Assembly (NCBI GenBank): GCA_015698045.1
Contig: BLAL01000026.1
Location: forward strand, 310,001 to 374,000
Direction: 5' to 3'
Source of the DNA: Rhizophagus clarus
Lineage: Eukaryota; Glomeromycota; Glomeromycetes; Glomerales; Glomeraceae
DNA length: 64,000 nucleotides
Of the stretch, positions 1-11,338 are shown piece after piece (positions within the stretch are counted from its first letter, which is position 1; the number at the start of each line of letters is the position of its first letter). The position numbers and the translations under genes are program-made. A model generated the notes under the pieces. The model saw nothing but the letters and a program-made list of their open reading frames with translations, was not told the DNA's origin and searched no databases.

Positions 1-171
1 AAAGCAAAGAAAAAACCTTTAGTTAAATTTACACCTGATCAATTAAGTGTTGATATTACTCCAAGGCTAGAAACTATTTCTGTAGTAGAGCCACCAGCTA
101 GGCAAGGTGGAACTAAAGTAGAATCTGTAGATGAGTTAATTTCTAAATTGAAAGAGGCTGGAGCTCTTTAA
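1..171 (+). CDS. ETFB: Electron transfer flavoprotein beta subunit, C-terminal end (partial)
   Basis: This is the last 56 codons of a gene that enters from the left edge, read in frame from base 1 to TAA at 169-171. The translation has a lysine-rich start (KAKKKPL), then SVDITPRLETISVVEPPARQ, then KVESVDELISKLKEAGAL. This matches the C-terminus of ETF-beta, where a KAKKK basic run is followed by a DPP-R segment and a final amphipathic helix. ETF-beta pairs with ETF-alpha in the mitochondrial matrix and passes electrons from acyl-CoA and other flavin dehydrogenases to ETF-ubiquinone oxidoreductase. Its stop codon lies 8 bp from the stop of the opposing RPB9 gene, so the two 3' UTRs must overlap. 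The FAD/AMP-binding part is outside the window. Confidence 0.9.
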   Translation, partial: KAKKKPLVKFTPDQLSVDITPRLETISVVEPPARQGGTKVESVDELISKLKEAGAL

Positions 172-179
172 ATGACGAA

Positions 180-1103
180 TCACCAATCTTCCGGATTATG
201 ATATTCATTCTTTGGTAAATTAGTTATGGGATCATCGATTTCAGTTTCAAGCATTGTATTATTATTATTATTATACAATGGATCTATTTACGAAAGAAGA
301 ATAAGACAAAAATATTAATTAGATAGAACTTTTTTATTGTAATAAAAAAAAATACAATTTAGCGAGAAGAATATTGAAAATTTTTTTGATACCTTGAAAT
401 GTGTTATCTAGTCCTTGAGTACTGTATATGTCATTCATATAATTTTCATCTTCGGTATATCCATCAGGTATGTTCTCCTCATCTTGTGGAACTTGTTGTT
501 TTGGCTTATTATCCTGATAGTCAGTCCATCTAAAACCACATTCAGTATTTGCACAAGCATAATATAATACCATTTTGGTATCTGAGCGACCTGAACGACG
601 TGATTGTTGTTCAAAATATACTGCTTCTATATAACCACATTCTGGACATTCTTTCTCTGTGCGTGGCTTTATAAAATAATTTTTTTTTTTTTTTTAATAA
701 ATTAATAAATTTTACAAAAAGTAATTTGTTTAAAATTCTTTACCAGTGTGGGATCGCAAGCTATATCTCGAACAATTGTAGTTATTTCACTATAGAACCA
801 AAAAATTTTATTAATTAGATTGAAGTTTAAAAAGGAAGAAAAAAGTTTTTTCTTTTCTTTACCTAGATGAATTCATGAGCTCATTTCTATAAACACATTT
901 GTTATCAGTTTCTTCTTGGTGTATACAATTACGACAAGCATAAAATAATTTATGAGCTTCTTTATCTTCTCTTGGGTATAACAAATTACTACTATTAACA
1001 ATAATAAAAAGGGGTTTGAAATATATAAAAAGTAATCTAATTTATTTGATACATTCATTAATATATATATTTACCATAGCTTACAGAATTTAAAGGTGGC
1101 CAT
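180..1103 (-). CDS. RPB9: RNA polymerase II subunit RPB9 with long C-terminal extension
   Basis: Five exons on the minus strand: 1075-1103, 863-991, 744-789, 393-666 and 180-283 (582 nt, 193 residues), all with GT-AG introns and in frame. The protein starts MATFKFCKLCSNLLYPREDK, the RPB9 N-terminal zinc ribbon (C7, C10, C29, C32). A linker with SDPTL-type sequence (DIACDPTLPR) leads to the TFIIS-like ribbon (C75, C78, C106, C111; YYACANTECGFRW). The C-x4-C spacing of the last pair is like animal RPB9 rather than yeast. RPB9 sits on the RPB1/RPB2 jaw of Pol II and affects start-site choice and fidelity. The family normally ends just after the second ribbon at about 120-125 residues. Here about 75 further residues follow, acidic and Asn-rich, ending ...NPEDW; the last 34 come from a separate exon. 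Even if that last intron is not removed, an extension of more than 50 residues remains. Confidence 0.92.
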
Positions 1104-1795
1104 TTTTTCTGATTAAAAAAAGTAAATAAGGTAGAAATGAAACGATCAAAAAGAAGAGAAAAATTTCAATTTATTATTATTAAATGCATCTTATTGTATA
1201 TATTAATCACTATTTTAAACATGAGCCAAATGATTGGCTCACCTAATTTACTATATTAGTCCTAATTTTCTTTCTCGCAAATCATACGTTCGAAATTTCA
1301 CTGATAATGTTCCAAATTATCATTTTCTCAATTCAATTATGATAATTTGATATGGTCAAAGTTTGGGAAAGTTTCAATTATTATATTTTAAACTTAAAAA
1401 TAAAGAAATGTTTAAATTAAAACAAAGTAATTTTTCTATTCATTTGTATAAATTTATTTATTAATTTCAGTAAAATTATATCTAGTGTACAGGAAATCAA
1501 CCAATTGAACCTCCTCGACTTTTACTAACGCACGTGAAATTTTAATATTAAGTTATTATTTATTCTATCGAGGTTAATTTACTACTTTGAAAATGATAAA
1601 TTTGGATTGAATACCTAACAAAATAAATATATTTCGATATCCTCAATGAAAGTGTTGAAAAAAGTTTTTTTCGCGTTAAAAAAAAAGAAATATGTAAAAT
1701 TTTTATGAATAATATGTTTTTTACAGGGACGAGACCAAAAGAATTTTCGAACCTTTACACACTTAATATCGAACATTATACACACGCGAATTTTA
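1104..1795. other. Intergenic, RPB9 upstream region
   Basis: AT-rich spacer between the start of RPB9 and the stop of the next minus-strand gene, so it should hold the RPB9 promoter. An imperfect palindrome at about 1221-1242 pairs GAGCCAA with TTGGCTC around a short loop and contains an inverted CCAAT-type core; a regulatory role is only a guess. No coding exon was recognised. Confidence 0.5.
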
Positions 1796-2540
1796 TTATT
1801 CAAGTTTCAAATTTTGAAACTCATTCACGAGAAAATTTCCTGAATTATTGTTATTGTTATTGTTATTAAAAATTTGTTTTTTCTGAGCCTCTATGCCAGT
1901 CATGTTATCATCATCATCGAAACCAACAAAATTATTATTTATAATTGTAGAATTTGACTATTAAAAAAAGAGAATTAAGAAAATTATTGGTTTTACTTTT
2001 TTTTTTTTTTTTTAAGTAAATCATGATAATTATTTAAAAACTTACAGAATTTTCTTCCAAATTCACTGTTGAAGCAATATTAACATATTGATTTTGTATA
2101 GGCCAAGTTAAATTTATTGTGCCTGTAGACATAAATGGTAACACATTTGTATAATTAATATTATTCATTGTATTGTTTAATTGTAATTCCTTTGTTGAAG
2201 TTCCTCCTAAAGTTGAAGATTGAAAATCAAAACCTTCATCTTTGGAATATGTAGGAGTACTTGGAGGTACAATATAAATTGGTGAAGGAGTCCTTTCATT
2301 AATAGGATTATAATTATCTAAAGCAAAAGCATTACTAAATTGATTAAGTTGTTCATTTATATGATATATTTGTGATAATATTTGAGTTTCTGCTTTTCCG
2401 TCACTGTTATTATCATTATTCTGAGAGAAAGATAATGTATTATGTTGGTATAGTATTTTATTATGTGAATAACCGGATGTAGAGGAGACTTGAGGAGAAT
2501 TACTATTTTCTTGAGTTGTTGTGTATATATTTTCTGCCAT
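1796..2540 (-). CDS. Unrecognised Asn/Ser-rich protein, 218 aa
   Basis: Two exons, 2046-2540 and 1796-1957, joined by an 88-bp GT-AG intron (donor GTAAG), giving 219 codons in frame with a TAA stop. The start is the first ATG (MAENIYTTTQENSNS). The protein is rich in Asn, Ser and Thr. Two stretches look less random: ERTPSPIYIVPPSTPTYSKDEGF, written here only as the TPSP and PPSTPTY parts, near residues 83-103, which resemble proline-directed phosphorylation sites, and an acidic FVGFDDDD near 178. No signal peptide, membrane segment or known fold is visible. The clean splice and absence of stops over 657 nt in very AT-rich DNA support a real gene. It lies head to tail with RPB9 and the gene at 2865. 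I do not recognise a function. Confidence 0.6.
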
Positions 2541-2864
2541 TTTTTAAAAAAAAAAATTTGTTTTCACAAAATGAAAGGCAAGAGGTTTAAAAAGGAAAAA
2601 GGTAATTTCTCGACTACATTTTATATTTGCTGTAAAAAAGATCATACACTAATAAAAATTGGAATTGATCATCATCATAAATATAAAGTGACATCAAATT
2701 AAATTTTATTATATAATCGCAATCTAATTGAAAAATCTCCGATTATATTAAACAATTATATAAAATTCATTCAATTATTTTTAATTTAGCATTTCCTTTC
2801 TATTCGTTATAATCATACATGTATAAATAACAAATTAAATAATATATATTACTAGAAATACTAC
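2541..2864. other. Intergenic spacer
   Basis: About 320 bp of AT-rich DNA between two minus-strand genes. It starts with a poly-A/T run directly upstream of the 2540 start codon. I see no gene; a 70-codon plus-strand reading frame here is low complexity and overlaps the 5' end of the real gene. Confidence 0.5.
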
Positions 2865-4145
2865 CTAGTCTTTCTTATTATTTCCTGATTTGAAATCATA
2901 AAAGCCTTCCAATTCGTCATCATCATTGGACAATTGCTTGAACACGAATCTTCGTATTTCATCTTTTTCTGGATATGATAGTTCCATATTCGTCGTATCT
3001 TGTGACGAATACCAAGTTTCCTTTTTCTCTTTACTATCGACTTCATTAAAAGTTGACAGATTCTCTTTCGGTGGATTTTGTCCACCGTTTTTAGAAAAAG
3101 AATCTGGGAGAATATCTCCTATATCGTCCTCTTCATTTGAACTATTATGAAATTCGGTAATAATATTTGCTTCGAAATTGATACTAGAATTAGGAGTTGA
3201 AGTCAATATAGGATACATATTATGCCAATCTTCAATCTCGTCGTTATTATATTTTATATCATATTGATTATCGATATCAATCCTCTGAGAAAATAAAATA
3301 TTAATTTAGATATTATCACAATATTTTTTTTTTTGTAATCGTTAATAAACTCACTCTTTTTTCAATTTTTGTATCAATTTTGTTATAAAACTCTTCATTA
3401 TTCTTCAATACATTTCTTTGGATACGATTTTTATCTGCTGGAGTTCTCTCAGACTTTTCAACGTTAGTCGGTTTTGATTTCAATGCTCTTTTAGCAATTT
3501 CTGTTTGGTTCCTTTCACCATTTCCACCAATACTACTACCAAGTTTTTTTTTATTCTCTCTTCCATTATTATTCTTCACATTTCTATTCAGGCTATTCTT
3601 CTTTACATCGGAATTCTTTTCGGTTTTCTTGATACTGGATTTTCCGAATATTTTATTACTCTGTCTCTGTAATTCTAAAAACTCATCAAATACATCATTT
3701 AATTCTCTATATGGAGAATATGGAGATTCTAAAGCTAATTCATTTTCGCTAATAATATGTCCAATAACAAATGATGAAATCACACCTTGATTTTGCTTTT
3801 CTTGTGAATCGGATAAAGTAACCGTGTTCTTATTGGTAGTGGATGAGGTATCATCATCATTTTTTAGTTCTTTTTGTTTATCAGATAATATAGAAAAAAA
3901 TGGCGTTATTTGTGTATCTTCTTTTTAAAGGTTAAAATCTTTTTATTATTGCGCCATCAAAGATAAACGATTCATATGATTTTATCAAAGTTGGTTGTTC
4001 TCGATGTAACTAAAACCGTATTAATTTTTTAGATAAACTTACTTTCATCATTGAACCGCAATTGTTTGTTTGCAGCTTTATTGCTGATTCTAGGATCTCT
4101 TTTTTTATAAGTATATTTTGGTAAACTATTTTTGATAGAAGACAT
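2865..4145 (-). CDS. Unrecognised 361-aa charged protein
   Basis: Three exons, 4043-4145, 3355-3917 and 2865-3284, give 362 codons in frame. The start MSSIKNSLPKYTYKKRDPRI is basic; a T(n)A(n) homopolymer pair sits just upstream of the ATG. Residues of the middle exon include a conserved-looking block (SSFVIGHIISENELALESP, then SPYRELNDVFDEFLELQRQ near residues 78-112) followed by a long Lys/Asn-rich basic region. The last exon is acidic (NSSNEEDDIGDILPD; SNDDDELEGFYDF). This layout of a basic centre and an acidic tail suggests a nuclear protein, but that is inference and I do not recognise the family. The acceptor of exon 2 was chosen as the second AG (3918) because only that one keeps the frame open. 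Confidence 0.6.
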
Positions 4146-5104
4146 TATTGCAAGGGATTTTTTTTTTTTTTTTAAAAAAAAAAATTAAAAAAGAACATTT
4201 TCAATATTGACTTCTCTTTATATACATATTTAGATATTCGCAGTTTAAATTCATTATAGTATAAATAATGATCATGCTGATTTGCATTATACTCTTATTT
4301 TAGCTATCACTCGGAAATTGGAATATATGAATCAAATTTACACAGACATCTAGATGGTCTTTTTTATTTCTAATACGTAATTTTTTCTCTTCAATAATTC
4401 ATTTTTTTTTTTTTTTCGTTATTTTTCGTTTTACTTGGATATAAATAAAATTTTGGGCCAATCATGATGTCGATCGTATTCTTACGGATAATTATATTTA
4501 TTGTTACTCAAAAATCAAAATCATAGACATTGTTACATAAAAATATAAATTGTTTCGTTGTATCTAAATACCTATCCTCCTTTTTATTCATTTCATAATA
4601 TAATAATTACATTTGTAAAAAAAACAAACATCCTTTTACGTTAAGAATGATAAAAATATACATATAAAGAAATGAAAGTAGTGTTACATATTGCAAAAGA
4701 GTCAAACACAACAAAACAAAAAAAAAAAAAAAAAAAGAAAAAAAATATATATGCAGATTTATATATATATATTTTTTTTTTTTTTATCTTTTTTTTTTTT
4801 AATACGTGTACATATCGTATTTCTTTTTTAAGCAAGAGATAAACTAATAAAACAAAAAAAGAAAGAAATAAACCAGGAATACAAAATTAACATTACTTTT
4901 ACATAATTAAAAAAGATAAACACCTGAACACAAAAGTGTTTGTTATCTTTTGATTCTGGATTCTTTGATCAGTCACTCAATTCGATTTTAATGGAACCGA
5001 GTTTTATTCCTGATTAACAAAGCATAAATGTACTTAATAAAAATCCTTAGGAATACCCACATATTACGTTCATAACATGCAGTTCCTAACGGGTTTAATT
5101 ACCA
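4146..5104. other. Intergenic, homopolymer-rich
   Basis: About 960 bp between two minus-strand genes. It holds several long A or T runs (for example about 4158-4186 and 4721-4745). A 64-codon frame at 4641-4835 is only the translation of such runs. No gene or RNA was recognised. Confidence 0.5.
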
Positions 5105-6623
5105 TTAAAACTCAAAGTCCCCATTGCCTTTTTGGAAAAGGTAATCGCGTCCATTCACTGACATGATACCGTCTTTCAATTGACATTTCCATTTATTCTT
5201 TGTGCGTGTAACCTAAAAAAAAAACAAAAGAACAATATTAGTATTGTAACTCCAACAGGTATTGAGGTCTTTTTTTTTTGGTATTTACCTTATCATACAA
5301 ACATAGGATAATGTTTTGTGTATCTTCACCATCGGCATTAGTATCTTCATCATCTGTATCATCAAGATCAGAATTAATATCATCGTTATCTACAAATGAT
5401 GGTTCCGATCGAGTGGTAAATTCCGGAAGAGGTGAACTATTCGTACTATTTTCACCACGAGGAATAAGTTTTTCACTCAACGGATTTCCATATTCATCCT
5501 TTAATGACAACAGAGAGAAACACATACTGATAAAAACCTGGCGAAATTATATATCAATAACTTTTAATAGATATCTAATAATTCATACCTGTTGTCCCAT
5601 CATTGTGTGAATTTGATGTTGATGGTGATGGTATATCTTTTGGTCTAAGAAAAGTATAATCGATCACAGATGAACATGCGGATATTTGGAAAGAAAATTT
5701 AATGAATTTAAGATAACGATAATGATTACATACCGTCAGCTTGATTGTTTATAGGAGTGTTGTTCGAGATATCAGATGAAGTGGGAAATGACGAAGCCGG
5801 CGAGGATTGTGCCGTTAATTGATTGTTACCATTTTTCTATTTTAGTGTTATAAATTTATATTTTGACGATTCGCTGAGGAGAAATAGGAAAATGAATAAC
5901 CATACATTTAAAAAGAATTCAAACGTACTATATAGGGTTGAGGCCTGCCTTCATTATTATGATTAGTGTGCATATTGACCGCGAGGCTTGGAAGAGATGC
6001 TACAGCCTGTGATCACGAGATTATTGAAGATATTATATGTAAAACGGCATCCCAAATTAAGATATAACTCACACAAAGCATCAAAATACCTTTAAGTTTG
6101 GATCACTTTGAGGTGGCATGGTTTGCATAGGTGGTTGTTGCAAAGTTTGCATATAATGCGCAGTATTACTTGAACCACCATTGATATTTTGATTATTTTG
6201 ATTGTGGTCCTCACCAGATAATCCGTTAGCCTCCCAAGTTGCAACTTTTGCAGCTCTAATCTTATGTTCCCATAACTGCGTAGTAATTAGAACTTATTAA
6301 ATTAGATGATTATTACTCACTATATTTTCCTTAATAATGTATAAGATATAATAAAAAATTTATAATACTTACTTGTTCTAGTTCCTTCAAAACCGACTGG
6401 TCGACACCATTCTCATCAAAATCTTTCCTCACATTTTCAATAACATCCTTTATAACACTACTATATACAGTGGCCTATAAAATAAAAAAGCATTTGACGC
6501 GAATATTATTAAAAAAAACTTGAAAATAAGTTTACGCGACTTTACAAGAGTTAAAATCTTGAATCATCTTCAAAATTTTTAAAGTAAAATATTGTTAAAA
6601 CGTACCACAATACTGTTGGACAT
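5105..6623 (-). CDS. TOA1: TFIIA large subunit (alpha/beta), TOA1/GTF2A1
   Basis: Eight exons, 6606-6623, 6373-6474, 6090-6275, 5929-6006, 5734-5836, 5589-5644, 5289-5498 and 5105-5212, give 861 nt and 286 residues. The N-terminus (MSNSIVATVYSSVIKDVIEN ... FDENGVDQSVLKELEQLWEHK, residues 1-57) is the TFIIA-alpha four-helix-bundle region. A Gln/Asn/Ser-rich linker follows. The acidic stretch (DDINSDLDDTDDEDTNADGED) and the final beta-barrel segment (KNKWKCQLKDGIMSVNGRDY, then LFQKGNGDFEF) are the TFIIA-beta signature that packs against TBP and DNA. TFIIA stabilises TBP on promoters. The junction of exons 6 and 7 is the least certain: several acceptors exist, and I took the one at 5499 after a pyrimidine-rich run because it keeps the frame. 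The gene is divergent from ELP6. Confidence 0.9.
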
Positions 6624-7087
6624 TATATTTTAATATTTGGAAAATAAACCGTAAAAAAAAAAGAGCAAAAAAATTAAAAATTTTTAATAATTTTCACGCG
6701 AGTAGTAAAATCGAGTTTTTTTTTGGGTGAAAAATGAGCTTTATATACGAGCGCCCAACTTTCAAAAAGCCTTTTATATCAGAAGAGCTATTTATACCCT
6801 TTGGGTGGTATGAGCAAAGAGGATGTGAGAAAAGGGACTGCTGAAAAAGAGGGGTCCTTTCAAATGATTGAAAAAAAATCAGCCGATGTTGTTACACGAC
6901 ATATTTCCTGCATAATTATTAAAATATAATAATTTTGATGACGAAATTCGTATGAAAAGTTATAAATATGGCATAATTCCCCAACATAGGTTGGTTCGTC
7001 GGGTTGTACTGACTATCGCGTTTCTTTTTTATTTAACAAAGAATTCTTTTATTTTTGGTTTAACAAAAATAATTTTTTACTATTTCA
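6624..7087. promoter_or_regulatory. Shared divergent promoter region, TFIIA / ELP6
   Basis: The 464 bp between the start codons of TFIIA (-) and ELP6 (+) must contain both promoters. It includes short A and T runs and a somewhat less AT-rich middle (about 6740-6900). No specific operator could be assigned. Confidence 0.5.
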
Positions 7088-8157
7088 ATGGGATATGCAA
7101 GTTTAGATTCGTCACTTTCATTTCCTGACAATAATCTTCCACCAAATAAAAAATCGATTTTAATAACAGACACACTTTCAGCTTCAGGAAATTTTCTTAT
7201 TCATCATTTTATAGTTAATCAAATTAAATCAGATAAACATGTAGTATTGGTTGGTTTTTCTCAAACATTTAACCATTATTTAACAATTGGGCGCAAATTG
7301 GTATATATAAAAGGGAAAGCTTTTTATAATGAAAAAAAAATTTTTTTTTTTTTTTTTTTTTTGGTTATTATATATACATAAAGTAGTAATTATAAATATA
7401 TTTATTATAATTAAATAATAGGGAGTGAATCTAACTCTTGCTAATCAAAAAGGATTATTGTCTTTCATAGATGGATTAACTTCATTATATTCACAAAATT
7501 CACAAACAGATTCGTTTTCAAAAATTAATTCAGCAGCAGAAGCAGCAACAACAACGACAACAACAAAAACAAAAACAAATCAAACATCAGCATTAACTTG
7601 TTCATATTCTAATTCACTTTCAGATTCACCAATTTCAAAGGAATCATTACAAAATTTTTATAAAATAATTAAACAAATAATTGAAACTCGTCATTCGTCG
7701 ATTGATGATTCACGTGTTTGTTTGATCTTTGATGATCTATCAGTACTAATATATTCGGGATTTAATGTAAGAGATATATTAGGATTTGTTAAAGCTTGTC
7801 GTATGATGATTGAGAAGGTATGTGATAAATGATGATTTATTTTATTTTATTTTATTTTTTTTTGAATTATCAAATAAATTTATTATCTATTTTTATTATT
7901 AGTATAATGGATCACTTATAATGTTAGTTCATGCAGATGAAGATGTAACACAATCTTCTTTGGATGATGAATTGGGTCAAGAGATTTTGTTAAAGTCACT
8001 AATATATCAGTCAGAATATTTATTATCAGTTCGAGGGTTAGGTTCAGGATTTTCAAAAGATGTATCAGGCGAAGTAAGTGATAATAACGCCTAAATAATT
8101 TTAAAACTTAAAAACGTTAATGCTTTATTTGATTTTATTGATGTTAAATAATCATAT

Positions 8158-8188
<31 letters not shown>

Positions 8189-8315
8189 CCAGATAACGAT
8201 TGCTCGTGGACCAAGAAATCAAGATAAATGGTTTAGACCTTCAACATTACATTATAAAATATTGGATAATAATGTTCAATTTTTTGTAAAAGGATTTTCA
8301 CAGGTTGTACTATGA
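7088..8315 (+). CDS. ELP6: Elongator complex subunit ELP6
   Basis: Four exons, 7088-7300, 7422-7817, 7903-8073 and 8193-8315, give 301 codons in frame. The sequence follows ELP6: ILITDTLSASGNFLIHHFIV (residues 25-44), HVVLVGFSQTFNHYLTIGRK across to GVNLTLANQKGLLSFIDGLT at the first junction, a conserved SSIDDSRVCLIFDDLSVLIY block, and the C-terminal LHYKILDNNVQFFVKGFSQ. ELP6 is a RecA-fold ATPase-like protein forming the Elp4-6 ring of Elongator, which acts in wobble-uridine modification of tRNA. Residues about 158-175 hold a Thr/Lys/Ala simple-sequence insert (AAEAATTTTTTKTKT) encoded by repeats. Intron 3 has an unusual T(n)A(n) tract running right up to its acceptor. A last small intron after CAG near 8303 cannot be fully excluded. 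Confidence 0.9.
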
Positions 8316-8514
8316 AAAATATTATTACAAAAAATTTTAATTATGTATATGTAGATATATATATATATATTAATTAAAAAAATGCCAAACCACCAAAAGA
8401 ATTAAATAAAAATAATAAAATATTATAATATAATACATCTGATGTGTTATATACAACTTGAGAATATATATATATGAATATGTGAAATGTTCTTTTGACT
8501 GGTGGATAAATTAT

Positions 8515-10421
8515 TTAAGCTTTTTTCTTTCCTTTAGAATCTTTGGGTAAAGTATAGTCTATAGCAGAAATTTCAATTACATCATCTACGGAATCAAAGT
8601 AAGAGAGAGAGAGAAAGGTAAGATATTATGAAACCTTTATAAATTTCAAAAAGAGAGAACATACCTAAACCTATTTCAGAAATTGCAAGGCTGGATTGTC
8701 CTGTTTCTAATTAAAAATGTCAGGTTAATATACTTTTTTTAAGGTTACTATAATTACAAAATAAAATTACCTTCACCAAAATCATCAGAAGTACCAGCCA
8801 TAAAAGAATTATTGGAATTAGAAGAAACTGATAAACAATCAAGGGAAAAATCAAAAATTCTACTGGTATAATAAGCTTCAGAATGAATGTTTTTATGAAA
8901 ATCATCTTTTTTAAAATGAAGTTTTTTTCTCATGGCATCTTTTAAGCCACCAGAATTTATAAATGAAGTATTTTTAATATTTTTGGTAATTTTTGATAAT
9001 TTTGTTTTCGTTGTAGAATATTCTTGATGTTCAACAACTTTCATTGTTTGTTCACTATATCTTAAATATAATTGATTCATGTCTAATGTACGAATAATTT
9101 CAGCCGCATTTGGTCTTAATGAAGGGTCATCATCCCAACATCTTTCCATTAATTCAAAATAAAATTCGGGAGTTGTGGATAGAGGGTCAGGACGTACCCC
9201 TTCGCATATTTCTATAGCTAATTCTAAATTATGGGCTCTATCAAAATATGGCAAAGAAAGTGTTGATAATTCCCACATTATCATGCCAAAATTATATATA
9301 TCACTTGACTGTGATTTTTTTTCGCCTCTTAAAACTTCTGGAGCAATATAAGGTAATACACCGTATAATAAAAAATTATTATTATGATAATAATTATTAT
9401 TATTATTACTATTTGATGATGATGATGATTTATTTAATTGTTGTTGAACGGAACTTAAAGTAGTGGATGGTTTCCAACAACTTACTAAATCCAATAAAAT
9501 TGATTCCTCTAAAACATTTTGTTGTCTCAAATTTATTAATAAATTACCAGGATGTAAATTACCATGAAATAATTTTCCACCTTGGGGAGTTTTTTCATTG
9601 TGTAATGATTTGATTATTTCGGCTATTGATTTAAGTATATTTATTTTTTCATTCCATGTTAATGAATTATTATTATTTGAATATTTTGTAAAAATAAATG
9701 TACGTATATCTAAATTATTTGCAAATTTTGCTACTAAAATATATTCTCCTGTTTTAGGATTTTGTGAAATACCATAATACCCGATCAAATTTTCTCGACT
9801 TTTACAATGATAATATTTTTTAATCTGAAAAAAAAAAAAAAAAAAAAAGAATTACATGAATTAATTCAAAACATTCACAAAAAATAATTAAATTAAATTG
9901 AAATTAAAAAAATATTTTACCTCATTTAAGAAATCTTCAGTAATCTGTTGAGAATCCTGTAATAATTTCATAACAACTTTTGTATTCCCTATTCTACACC
10001 ATTGTCTATTCGAAGCATCAAAATTTCTTTTGGGACCTTTGGTCCAAATAGCTTCATATATCGTAGAAAACCCTCCTTTACTAATTTCTTTTATATCAGT
10101 AAATTGTTCATATGGAATCCATTCTAAATATGTTTCATAATCTGGTGATATTTCTTGAGTATAAATGATGAAATTATCTAATGACGAATTACCCGTAGTC
10201 CATTTTTCCTTACCAGGAAAAGCACAACTTCGGCACCAATTGTACGAAACGTATGGAGAAGAACAATTCAAACAAATACCAAATTGGACTTTTGTATTTG
10301 AAGCTGTATCAGAAGAAGCATTTGAAGTTGTTGTAGGAAAGGAAGGTAAAATTTTTGTTTCGGAAGTTGAGGAAAGTTCTTCTTCTGAAGAAGAACCAAG
10401 ATAAGAAGTAACGCAACCCAT
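8515..10421 (-). CDS. TKL-type kinase-like protein with degenerate catalytic motifs, predicted lipid-anchored
   Basis: Four exons, 9921-10421, 8771-9824, 8665-8706 and 8515-8585, give 555 residues. The start MGCVTS is a good N-myristoylation site with Cys3 as a likely palmitoylation site. A zinc-ribbon-like C50xxC53...C63xxC66 and then WTTGN and LEWIPYEQF form the leader typical of Rhizophagus TKL kinases. The kinase domain runs about 104-420: glycine loop (SKGGFSTIY, 114-122), VAIK lysine as VVMK (K152), APE (328-330) and the F-helix SDIYNFG are present. The catalytic loop reads HGNLHPGN, so the HRD aspartate is Asn256, and DFG reads DLV (D279). A Ser/Asn repeat lies in the activation segment (298-317). 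The tail is charged and ends KGKKKA. It may be a pseudokinase or a kinase with altered chemistry; activity cannot be judged from sequence alone. Confidence 0.85.
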
Positions 10422-11338
10422 TAAATGGTAGATTTTATCGTGTAGGAGTAAAAAAAAATGGTAGAAAAAAAAGGTTTAAGGAATTAAGAGAGGGAAAAGT
10501 AAAAGGAATGAATGGATGTAAATAAATTTATAAATATGTAAAATGTAGATAAGGAAAAACAAAAGGACGCGTCAAATAACTAAATTTGCAAGAAAAAAGA
10601 ATCCTTTGTTTCGAGGGAAAAAAGGTTTTTTTTATCTGAAAAAAAAAAAAAAAACGTTGAAAATTCCGAATGATAATTTGATTTGGCGATTCGATGATCA
10701 TCGTTGTAAGTTTTATAATATGGCGCCGCATATACGTTTTTTGTACAGAGTATTTTAAAAAGAACTTCGGGGGGTATAATTTCAACTGATTTGAACCAAT
10801 ATAGTATATGGTATACATGATGTAACAACCACATTACATTATCAATAAAACTTTATTACGTTTACTATTTTGGAACCATAATATTCTTCCAATGATTAAA
10901 TGAAAGAGATTGGTTCTTTCTATAATTTAACGTCATTTAACATTCAACAGTAAAGTAACTTTATCATTAAAGTTTCCGCTCTTTCCTACCACACTTTGCT
11001 TTATCCCGATTAGTAAAATATATCGATTGCATATATTGCATATGAAAAAAAGTTTATTTTCCATAAAAATAAATATTTATATCCGAATATATAAATAACA
11101 AAGCGTATTTGTGTGATTAATGCTATACAAGGACGAAATAAATTGCACGGTAGATCATAAATTCGCGATATATAAATCGAAAAGAAAAAAAAAAAATATG
11201 TATGTATAATACAACATATAAATAAATGTATGCAATAACTAATAAGTATTTATTACTTCATTTTACTTGATCGCATTGTCCAATGAACAATACGTAATAA
11301 TAAATTGGATTTACATTTGATTTTTTTTTTTTTTGTCG
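10422..11338. promoter_or_regulatory. Divergent intergenic region, TKL gene / QNG1
   Basis: About 917 bp separating two divergent start codons, so both promoters lie here. There is a long poly-T immediately before the QNG1 start (about 11320-11334) and short AT repeats. Minus-strand frames at 10528-10834 overlap each other and show no family features; I treat them as chance. Confidence 0.5.

Noticed and set aside
2490..2702. 70-codon plus-strand frame
   Set aside because: Overlaps the 5' end of the minus-strand gene at 1796-2540 and is low complexity.
4641..4835. 64-codon minus-strand frame rich in Lys and Phe
   Set aside because: It is the translation of A and T homopolymers; no splice context, no family features.
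5238..5644. Alternative reading of TFIIA exon 6 (PSPSTSNSHND frame)
   Set aside because: It looks plausible as a linker, but no donor/acceptor pair lets it join exon 7 in frame; the model given closes in frame from start to stop.
10528..10834. Two overlapping minus-strand frames of 84 and 96 codons between divergent genes
   Set aside because: Different frames over the same bases, Phe/Lys-rich because of homopolymers, and no recognisable motif.
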